Source of the DNA: Chrysomallon squamiferum
Taxonomy: Eukaryota; Mollusca; Gastropoda; Neomphalida; Peltospiridae
Direction: 5' to 3'
NCBI GenBank assembly: GCA_012295275.1
Contig: CM022671.1
Coordinates: 31,241,250 to 31,303,249 of the forward strand
DNA length: 62,000 nucleotides
A program made the position numbers and the translations under genes. Position 1 is the first letter of the stretch, and every line of letters begins with the position of its first letter. Below, one piece after another: positions 52,140-62,000 of this stretch. The notes below the pieces were generated by a model. That model made no database searches. It had not been told where the DNA came from and was given only the letters and a program-made list of their open reading frames with translations.

Positions 52140-55100
52140 ATTTTAAACACACATTTTGTTTTTAATCATTTATTATTTCTGTCACTTGGAAAAGGATCGT
52201 TTCTAAGAATATTAAACAATGCAAGGACATATCTAACTAGGCAGTTTGTCTCACATTTGTGGTGTCTGCACGTTCTGGTTTTGTGACTTGATGTTTAAAT
52301 ACACTTTATGTATTAGTAGCTGTTACATCAGTTTGTGTGCAGTACCTTTTTACACTTGATGAAGTCTTGTCAGCTGCACTTTCAAAGAGAAATGCACATG
52401 TTTTTTGTATCTAGATAGGAATTGGAAAAGAAGAACATTTCTCCAAATATTTTGCTTTTTATCTTACTGGGATGGTATTATTTATGCATTCAATTCTACA
52501 AAATATACAATGTTTTTTTAGGTTTTTTTTATAATTATATCATATATTTGATCAGAATTACCAGCAAGATAAACAAGCAAATTTTATTATTATTGTCTAC
52601 ATTTTTTTTTTTTTAAATTTAATGAAAAGGTTCAAACAGTGCAAACACAAATTTGCAAATAATTTCTTGACAAGAACAAAATGTTTTTTGCAATAGAAAC
52701 AATGTCAATCTTTGTTAATTTTTGTTAAGATTTATCAACAACAGGCAATTTAATTGAACATTTTTTTACTATTTTGATTTTTATAAGGATGCAGACACAC
52801 AAAATGAAAACAGTTGTTACATATTTTATCAAATGCTTCAATATAACAAACAAATTACTTTCAAATTTATGTTAAAAATTATGTTTTCTAAACACCTAAG
52901 ATGTAAACAAACAACAAAGACCAATGTTTGTCACCACAAAACAACATTTATTCAACAACAGACGAAATCATACCACTGGTTTTTTTTTTTTTAATTGTTT
53001 TATTCAACATCCCTGGGCTAACCTTCACCGACCTGTGAGAACTTGTTAATAAACTTTTGTTATAATCATCACTGGAATAACCAACAAATTGACAAATACA
53101 CTTTGATCAGGAGATTAGTCTTAACTATTGAACTCCGTTTTTATAATAATTATTCTTAATTTTTTATTATTTTTTTTAAAGAGATGGAGAGTTGTGTATT
53201 TGCTAACTTTGTTTATTGTCGACTTACTCTCACGTTGAACAGTACACAATAACTTCGGGCAAAAAATATTGCAAGAGCTTGTTCACAATGTCAATAATAA
53301 GATGAGGCTGCTACAGGGACAAAAAAACATCAAGACAAGCTAAAAATATCCCATAATTATAACCTAACCAAGCTGTAATGAACACAAAGTTTCAAAATTC
53401 CAAAATCGTTAATTTTTAAATTAAAATAAAAAATATCAAAATGCTTACAAAAACTAATAAACCTAGCTTATTACATCTGCAGCATTATTTATTTATTTAT
53501 TTTTACTTTTAAATAAATTTGTTAAGTGTTTTATTTCAATAAATACATCTTTTTTAAAAAAAAATTAAATTTTCTCCCAAAACCAAGTATCCCAAATTCC
53601 ACATTATTTTACTTTATTTTTTATTTTAAAAAAGGCAGTAACAATATTCATCTATTCTGTTCTTTTTTTTTTTCTTCCAAATTTAACATCCATTCCTATC
53701 AACATGTTTACTGATGAAAATCAATTTACCTGCCAAATCCAATTACTTCCCAAGCATTACTCCAAAAACATTTTTCTTTCTACTGAAATGGCCACATGAC
53801 TGTACAAATCTTCATCTATTTTGTTAAGAAATGAAGTCAAATGTTTGAACTATATAGATTAATTCAAATCACCGTTTTGAATGTTCATTACAACTTGGTC
53901 AAGCATTTTACCAATATTAATGATTACACACAATTTATTATTAATCAAGATCTAACTATATGAAGCTTTTTTTCAAAAAGATACATGCTTTACAATTTAA
54001 TAATGATAATAATAAAATTGTACTAATATATCTGCAAGGAATAAAGTCCAAGATTTTATATATTTTAAAAAAGAAATCTCGATTATTTCCTCCAAATATT
54101 TTAGCAAGATTAATTGATTGTTATAAATACGAATATGCTGAATTATTTAACAAATATTTGAAAAGAATATTAGTTCACTGAAACAATTTGCCATAGAGAG
54201 CAAGAACAAAAATATTAAAGATTAAAAAAATAATAAATAAATAAATAACTTTTCTATTAGAAATATTTCATGCTTCCCTTTCTCCATTAACTTATTTGTT
54301 AAAAATGCTAATATTTTTAAATGAAAATATGTTGATATACATTGATGCTGAAGCCATTTGTAAGTAAATCTTCCAGGTAACAAGTTTGTTTGGTAAAATA
54401 GTATACTTGAAAATATTTGGAAATTCATTGTTTTTTTTTAAATTTTAGTAGTAGATTCAAAGAGAAGGCTGTAATATATAAAATTTCCTATCAGTTTGTT
54501 ATGTAACTGAAAAATAGTAATTCCAAAGTTATTTGTTAGTAAAGATTAGTTTAGTTTACAGGTTAATGGAGAAAGATGGCTGTGAACACTACACATATCT
54601 GACAAGTTGTAACAACATTTTTTTTGTTTAAATTTCAAAAGGGTTCCCACTTCAGACACAGATTTTAATCATAAATCAGGGTGAAAATTAAACAATAGAA
54701 CAGGATTTTTTTGTGTCTTTTTACCGTGCATAATTTAAATTTAATATAATATCAATATAAAAATAATAACTCAAAAAATTCAGAATTTACTTCTACCGTT
54801 TATAATCTTTAAATGATAAACTAGATTAAAAGAACAGAAATTACAATTCTGCTGATTTCTCAGTTTATCTTAACAAAAACTAAACAAAATATTAAAAAAA
54901 AGAAAAAAAGAAGAGCAGAAAAATGTCAGCAGAGTATAAAATATTACACTTAGAATCAGCACTGTTAATGAGCACATTAGCATTTTTGTATAGGACTCTT
55001 GTCAGATCTGAAACTAACTTCTGCTGATTATGCAGTTTCTTTAACCAAGTTAGAGTATTCGAATTAACTTGCATACAAAAACATAAATGTATTGTTTGAG

Positions 55101-58100
55101 ATACATCCAAATACAGTACCATGTTAACTTGATTTTAAGAGAGACGGAACTGATTTAAAAATAAATACATAGAAAAAACTAAGTGATTGCAGAATAAATG
55201 GTTAGTGAACTAAGTGGGAACCCCTTTTTGAACATTAAATTAATTACAATCTAATAATCGGTAAAATAACTACATTTTACTAGTAATTTCATGCAAATTT
55301 TGGTAATTTAATTTTTCAAATTTACATTTATAGGATAAATACTTTTCTGTGATAAATTAAATGTGTGAGCTGTGTTACGGAGTAACTGAAACTAATCAAG
55401 TAAACATTTTCAGTGAAAAGAAAATGTGAAAGATTAAACTTCTGATAAATCTGAATATTTTTAGTTTTACTTTTAGAACAAGAAAGGACTGAACTAGGCA
55501 AAAACAGTTATTTTGTAAAATTTGTAAAATTTATGCTGCTACATAAATACATCTGTAAAAAAAATTCTATTTCAAAAACATTTTTAATAAGACAAATACA
55601 AAAACAATTATACTATACATGCTTGTTTGAACAATTCACTTTCTTTTAACAAGTAAACTGGATTTTCCAAAAGGTGCAATTTTTTTTCTCTATTTGCAAA
55701 ATCAGTAATTAATAATAATGAGGAAGAAAACTTTAAAAAAAAATAAAATAAAAAAAAAGTAAGAAAAATAATAAGCAAGCATGGATATATGAAAGATCAA
55801 AACTCACACAAAATATCAAGAAGTATATTCAATATATGATTTAAAAAAAGTGGCATGGAAACAGTTTTCATTAAAGCTAGTAAACGTATTTATAGAAAAC
55901 AGTTAAATCTTTGATTATAGTTTATAATTACTTAACAATGATTGGAATTTGTTTATAAATTCACTGCAAGTTCAAAAATTTATTATACATAATTACTATT
56001 TAACAAGTTAATTCAAAGAAAAACCATGTCCAATTTCCATGCCACGTTAAGTAAAAGTTCTTTGTCAAAAATACACGAATAACTAGTATAATTACTAATG
56101 TTTCCTTATTAAAGTTATTTCATAGTCTTTGTTACATTCTCAAAAAGTACATATTATCCTAAAAACTATACAGAAGTCCAAATGAACAACAGAAATGAAA
56201 TCAAATTACTTTGTGTCTGCTACTTTATAAACATCAACAACCATTACAAAATTATTTCAAAAATATTTTCAGAATGTAATAGTGTTCAAACTTCAAACAA
56301 TCTTAGCAGACTAATTTCTCTTCTTCAAGCAACCCATTTTAACACTTTTTGATCAAAATGCTGTGAATTTTTCATCCTCCTTCCAAAGCAATTGATAACA
56401 TAAGTTTATGAATGCCAGTGGTATCAGTGTTAAAAACATGTTTAAACAAAAGCCTTAAATATTATTTAATTTCTGTTGTTCATCTGAAGAAAAAGTTATA
56501 TCTACTAAGCTTATACAACTAAAAACATTATGGTGATCTGAAATTTAGGGGTCTTTGCAAATCTTAAATTACATCATTAAATAAACTTAATGCCCCAGTA
56601 TTATGCCTTCACCATTTTTGATAACTGGTTTTTTTTTTTTTTCTTATTCTACAAGATAACATCAAGAAAAAATTTAACAAAATGTCATTTCCATAACAAG
56701 AAAATAGCTATAAGGAAAAATCAATTGGAATAATAGAATTAATTACAATATACTTACAAAAAGGACCTATAATTGGTTAAAATGTTACATAATTAGGTTT
56801 GGACGCAGTTTTCTGTTTCTGTCCAAACTGTCTAAAATTCATTCAAGTTTCGTCAATTTGACTTTTCTAATCCTTGTTATTCTTACAAAATTTCCCTGAA
56901 TAATCTTTCTTGTAAAGGCAAAAATTTGATTCATTGCTTATTTCAAATCTGTATTCAGAGAACATTTTGTTTTTGAAAAAAAATCTTGCCTTGAAATGTC
57001 AATACCCATATCCAGTTTGTATCCACTGACACCATATTTAGTTGCTTCCATTAATGAAATTATCATCGTACATTATTACGGTTAATGGTGCATTACATTT
57101 TATTTTATTTTTTTGCCATATTTCTTGTAAAATGAACACCATCATTTGAAAAATTTCTTTTTCACATATCATATAAAAATACATTTTAATCTTTAACAGG
57201 GGAAAATGTAACCTGTACTAACCTTAATACATCAGTTTAGTTCTTTAGTCTGTAAGTAATTGTGTTACATTGCTTCCCACAAAAATGTTACTTATATAAA
57301 GATTATAATCAGCATCCTAATCCAGTCCATTTAAGAACATAATTGTCACCACTGTAAGCATAGAAAATCATGCAGAACAAATTGAGGAGAAAAAAAAAAA
57401 GAGGCATCAATTATTTAAACACTCCAATCACCAGATTTAGTTTGATACAAAGTAAAAGTTGTATTTATTAACAATATCCACAAAAATCTATAAAAATCCT
57501 TCTTAATATTCTATCCTGATTTTGTTAAAAAAGAACCAAGATTAGGTTTGAAAACAGCCATAATCAATTCTTTTTCTAATTACATAAAATAACCAAGACT
57601 AGGTTTGAAAATTCAGTTTTGACTGTTCAAAATATCAAGCCATTTCACAGCTGTTTTTTTTTAAATGATATCCTCACACATGAAGATTTCAAACTAATAT
57701 TACATCATTTGCCCCTTCAGCAGGGTTATTTTATTTTTAAGATACATATAATTATATACTTTTTCCTCATCTTAACATCAACAGATTTCTGGTGATCTAA
57801 ACTTAAACTGTCAAGACAGAAATGTACAATAATGTATATTAAATAAATTTAAAATTAAAATAAAAGAATATACAGGAAAAATTTCAAATATAACTCGACA
57901 TCATTGAATTAATCCTGAAGTACTGCTGTTACTTCAGCTTGGTAAATACAATTTTTTTTTGTTTTTTTTCTTTCTTAATTTTTCATTTTACATTTACATA
58001 TGTATGCATATCATTTTTAATTCTCTCAACTTTTAATTAGGTCAGTTTTTCCTATCTTGTGGCAAATTTATTTATTTTTTCAATCAAAATTCAACTGCCT

Positions 58101-59050
58101 GTATTACAGATCCATTTTCTTGCTCTCCATATAAGTGACCCTGACAGAAAAGATAGAACTTAATGGTTTTTTTTTTTTTTTAAATCTTTAACTTTATATG
58201 AAACTGATATACTTCATGACAATCTTTGAAAATAATTTTTTTTTTTTATTAAAAACCTTCAGAATGTTTGATTCTTATTTTATTGTTTTTTATTTTGTTT
58301 CTTCTTTTTTTTCACTTCTATTTTTAATACTAGCATGTAAATATTTGTAGAAAAATAAGATTTTGAGATGCTGAATTTTTTTTTTTTTTTTTTTTTAAAA
58401 GATAAAATTTAGAAATGTATGTGAAAATCTGATACAGGATTTATCACTTAACTATTATGGAGGTCATTGCTCTGCCCACTCGCCCAATCTTACTCTTTCA
58501 TCTTTCTGTAATAAACATTGCCTAGATTGTACAAAAACAAATATGAAATGTACAAAAATAATACATTTCTTTGTATAAAAGTGAGTCAAAAATAAATCAA
58601 CATTGGCCATACATACATACATACACATACATAGAAACCGATTCGACTAATGACAACAAGTCCCATAACCTTGTACATCATGGCTCTATGCATGTCCAAC
58701 AAATGTAAAGTGTAAATGCATACATTGGGCAAAAAATGCCACAAAAGAACAAAAAAAAAATAATAATAATAACCATCATCTTTGTTAGCACTGAGGACAG
58801 CATGAGGCATGGGAGGCCTTCAGAAAAAAAAAAAAAAAAAAATGCTAGTCATTTCTGGTAGCACCTTGAGGTATTCAAAAAGTGTCTCAACTTGGGGAAA
58901 AACGTAATGTCTGTTTTCTCAAACAAGTTTTTCTGTTCAATGGTTTCGGTTTATTCAGTTTCACAAGGTGCAGCGTCCAACTGTTCAGACAAGAAAAATG
59001 AAGAAATGCATTGCTATTGCATTGTCACATTTTTTAATTTTTTTTTTTTT
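52140..59050. other. AT-rich DNA between convergent EEF1AKMT2 and FAM120
   Basis: Almost 7 kb of AT-rich sequence, poorer in microsatellites than the rest of the window. No recognised exon is seen. Part of it is likely to be FAM120 3' UTR on the minus strand; candidate signals (TTTATT on the plus strand) are too frequent to choose from. Short ORFs have no recognisable domains. Confidence 0.55.
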
Positions 59051-59079
59051 TTTAATGTATGACAAATTTTCCATCTCAC

Positions 59080-59336
59080 CTCGTATCCTGATGAGAAAGA
59101 TAGTAAAAAGTGTCTTTCCCTGGTTGAGGTCTGTATCCACATAATGAAAGACTTTCACCACATGAAGAAGTAAGCCATGATATAAAATGAATCCCATCCT
59201 TCAATGTGTGACAACAAAATTCCTCAAAGCAGTAGTCTTTCTTTGTGCAGACTGCAATGGTAACTTGGTATCTTTTTGGCCATCTTTGGTCTCTTAATTC
59301 ATCAGTGCTTTCTTTTTTAAACTTCAATGTCAAATC
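59080..59336 (-). other. Exon-like unexplained ORF downstream of FAM120
   Basis: A minus-strand frame, open over more than 250 bases, is bounded by a possible acceptor (ACACAG|GATTTG, with a poor pyrimidine tract) and a good donor (ACGAG|GTGAGA). The translation is complex rather than repeat-derived and rich in Cys, Trp and Lys, including QRWPKRYQVTIAV and HFISWLTSSCGESL. I do not recognise the family. It lies about 600 bases past the FAM120 stop, so it may be FAM120 3' UTR, an alternative FAM120 3' exon (the phases allow entry after the exon ending at 60445), or an exon of another gene. Confidence 0.3.
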
Positions 59337-59933
59337 CTGTGTTTTACCAACATTTTACTAATAATGTCTTTGCCAATTCACTAGCTGTCTAGGAAAACTA
59401 TGTGAAGTTTCTTGTTTTTGACAAGAAAATCCAAAGCCTAGACTATTCTCATAAATCAGAGACATTTTTTTTTTTAATTTAAATTCGAATTACAATTAAT
59501 AAAACAAAACGTTACTGTACTAAGCTTAACTACATTCTTAACAGAACTGTGTTGGAAGACGATGTGTAACAAATTTTCAAAGTTTAAAGAATGGAACTTA
59601 AATGAATATTTTGAACAATTCGTTTCAACATTTAAACTCAAAATTCAGTGGTTTAACAAGTACCAAATTCAAAATTTTTTGTTTTCAGATTAAAATGGGT
59701 GCTAAATTTGAATGACATGTTTACCAGTTTTGCTTTTACATTACAGGTTTACAATTAATTATACACTGACCTATTAAATTACCTGCCATATTTGTCTGAT
59801 GGTAAAAACAGTAAATACCCTGGTGTTTATACATTCAGACAAGTATAGTGTTTGGAAATTTAGTAGCTTTTTTCTTTCTTTTCTTAAATGATGAACAGTC
59901 TAGGCTTCAAATGCATAATCAGTTTTGAACTAT

Positions 59934-61587
59934 TTAAACAGGTAAGGCAGAACTGGCTCCATCGCCAAGGAAACCAGAATCCTGCTCTGAATGGTTAATT
60001 GCACCCACAGCTGCTTCATCAGCATCAGAAAAAATTCCAACTTTTCCTTCAGTGACGCGAACATCCTGACTCATAAACTGAAGTGAACTGAAAAAAAAGA
60101 AGAAAATGTGTACACAATAATAAAAATTAAAATTACAATAGTGAGAATGAATGAAAAAGGAGATGTAGTGAGAAAAAAAAAAAAAAGATAGAAACTCGAA
60201 CATCTTTTATCTACTTTGTTTTAAAACAAATGCATGGACCAGTTTAAGTTTGAATATGAACTACATATTAACAAGTGCAACCATTTTTGTACAAAATTGA
60301 ATGGTAACTTTTTTGTTTTTTTTTGTTTTGAACTGTATAAATTTTAATATAAATACTGATTAATTTGTTTTTCATTTTGGAATTATTATTAAATATTTTT
60401 TTACAAGAATGTATGGTAATATTCAATGGCGTGAAAAAACCCACTGACTTGGCTGTGGAATCAACAGTTACACCACGTCCTTTAGCAGTAATGGTCGTTT
60501 TGAATGTGGTGCGTGAGCGTCCTGCAGCTAATTTTGCCCTGGGTCTCACTGGGGTGGGTCGGCGGATAGCTCTGATGCCCCTCCCACGAGTATACTGTAA
60601 AAAATCAAACAACACACTTGAAATTGCTTACATGTAAGTATATGCTTTTGCACAAAACATCAAAACTAAAAATAAAAACATGTAATGTATTTTATTTAAG
60701 TTATTTACATATAAATCAATAAAACAAATCTCTGAAAATGGTTAATTTCTTTTAATAATATATGTTAATAACAGTAACAGAAATAGTTTTCAGTATATGT
60801 GCATATAAAAGGTGTGTTGTCATAAAACTAATGTGACAAAAGCAGGGTAAGTGACACACTTGTATTATAAATATCTAACAATCAGTTTGTACACTTACAG
60901 GTCTCAGACCTCCTCGCAGACTGTACATAGGTGGCACCCGACCTCTCATTCCACGGGATGCCAGAAAACCACGGCTTGGTCCCATGCCACGGCGGCCCAT
61001 GGGCATCACCTGGGGCATGCCGTTGTGGCCAGGTGGACCGCCCTGTCCTGGCGGCCCGTTGCGGCCACGGTCTGACGCTGAATAGTTAGGTCCCCAACTC
61101 CCGACTACAACGCCGGCCACCTCTAACTGTCCTCCACGCTGGTCTACTGGGGAACGACCTGAACAGATATTATAACTTGTATTGCACATATTTCTACACA
61201 TTATTTCATGATAAAGCAATACATGATGAACCATCATCACCACATTCAAGATATTATAATTTTAAAAATATCCCAACTTAGGAAATCAATTTAAAATACC
61301 AACAGAAATTGCTCACAATTACCCAGAATTCCTCGTCCTCTGCCTGGAGTTTTTGGCCCCATACTAACTGGAACAGGTGGTCCCCCTCTTCCCCCTCGGA
61401 CAGGAATGGGATAGGCCATTCTAGCTGCTCCTGCAGGACGGTAAGGTACTCCAGGGGGGACAGAGTATGGTCCATATGGATAGCTCGAATACATGGATGT
61501 GGAAGGCAGTAAAGGTTTGGCAAACTCAACACTGATGTTCTCCATAATGGCCTGACGCATTCTTTCAACACGCAGTACTTGATCAAC
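59934..61587 (-). CDS. FAM120A: FAM120A/C-type RNA-binding scaffold, C-terminal exons (partial)
   Basis: Four coding exons run 61587-61323, 61158-60899, 60594-60445 and 60077-59934. They join in frame to the last 272 residues; the N-terminal part lies off the right edge. The order of features matches the human FAM120A C-terminus: a helix VERMRQAIMENI, a Tyr/Pro-rich stretch, GRGRGILG, then QRGGQLEVAGVVVGSW (the family's GGKLEIAGTVVG-type block), a Gly/Pro/Arg-rich segment, and RGRGIRAIRRPT. FAM120A (OSSA) binds RNA through this Arg/Gly-rich C-terminal region and scaffolds Src-family and PI3-kinase signalling. FAM120B lacks this tail, so A/C type is favoured. The last 47 residues, ending SSALPV, are not recognisably conserved. 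The first exon here has two possible donors six bases apart. The assignment rests on motif order rather than alignment scores. Confidence 0.83.
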
Positions 61588-62000
61588 CTGGAATTTAAAA
61601 TCATACACACATCTGCAATATAACTCCACTTTTTATCTAATTTATATGAAGAGGTAATCCCATAAATAATGTAGCATGAATGACTTTGAAGATGTTTCAC
61701 TTACATCTGGCTATTCTGATAACAAAATATACAAAGTGTTTCAGACTAACTCACATCAAACATTTCATAAATTCAGTCTTTTATTTTTAAAAACTGTAAA
61801 ATGTGATGTCAGTGATTTAATATTTATACAGTGAAAAGGTTCTGGAGTTTAGACAGTTTCATTTTAGAATAAAGGGTTATTCCCCTTAACATGCAATCTG
61901 CGAAGAGCTCATTAATCTTTAGGATACATTTTCCAGCAAATTTGAAACACCAAAAAATGGCTAATTGTATCACAGCATCCAGATTTAATTTATGTTATTT
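61588..62000. other. FAM120 intron at the window edge
   Basis: AT-rich sequence upstream of the first visible FAM120 exon, with no exon seen. It is presumed to be intron continuing beyond the window. Confidence 0.6.

Noticed and set aside
54892-55122. 76-codon minus-strand ORF with protein-like middle part
   Set aside because: No recognisable domain, weak splice context and AT-rich composition; likely FAM120 3' UTR or spacer.

Overview
This is an animal nuclear genome window. The evidence is intron-rich genes with GT-AG introns, multicellular-animal families (PIM kinase, OTUD5, RAB7, EEF1AKMT2, FAM120), very AT-rich spacer DNA, and dense microsatellites and homopolymers. The protein sequences, the microsatellite style and two decayed tRNA-derived SINE heads (about 26.45 kb and 51.1 kb) fit a lophotrochozoan, most likely a mollusc. 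That taxonomic call is inference.

Layout: 1-11.2 kb is spacer packed with CA/TG, GA/TC, ATTT and poly(A/T) repeats, with a few CpG-richer patches. 11.2-14.5 kb (minus) is a complete six-exon PIM-family kinase. A second, phase-compatible first exon with its own CCAAT boxes lies 8 kb upstream at 22.45-22.59 kb. 14.5-31.2 kb is mostly repeat DNA: a 31-bp minisatellite (19.94-20.66 kb), a long tetranucleotide tract, a possible short inverted-repeat element, opposed GA and CT tracts, a 418-bp tandem duplication and a degenerate minisatellite (29.3-29.95 kb). 31.2-38.7 kb (minus) is a complete nine-exon OTUD5 deubiquitinase. 43.4-47.6 kb (minus) is RAB7 with four coding exons and a probable untranslated first exon. 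Divergent from it, 48.5-52.1 kb (plus) is the six-exon lysine methyltransferase EEF1AKMT2. 52.1-59.9 kb is AT-rich DNA between convergent genes, partly 3' UTR, with an unexplained exon-like ORF at 59.1-59.3 kb. 59.9-61.6 kb (minus) holds the last four coding exons of a FAM120A/C-type RNA-binding scaffold whose 5' part lies beyond the right edge.

The genes are unrelated housekeeping or signalling loci, not a pathway cluster: PIM (Ser/Thr kinase), OTUD5 (ubiquitin editing), RAB7 (late endosome/lysosome traffic), EEF1AKMT2 (eEF1A methylation), FAM120 (RNA binding). Exon joints were checked by reading phase, and all four complete models close in frame (310, 539, 205 and 229 residues). I found no CRISPR array, rRNA, intact tRNA, viral gene or intact transposon ORF. 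The least explained items are the alternative PIM first exon, the orphan exon-like ORFs, a motif order shared by the OTUD5 and RAB7 5' ends, and the complex tandem repeats.
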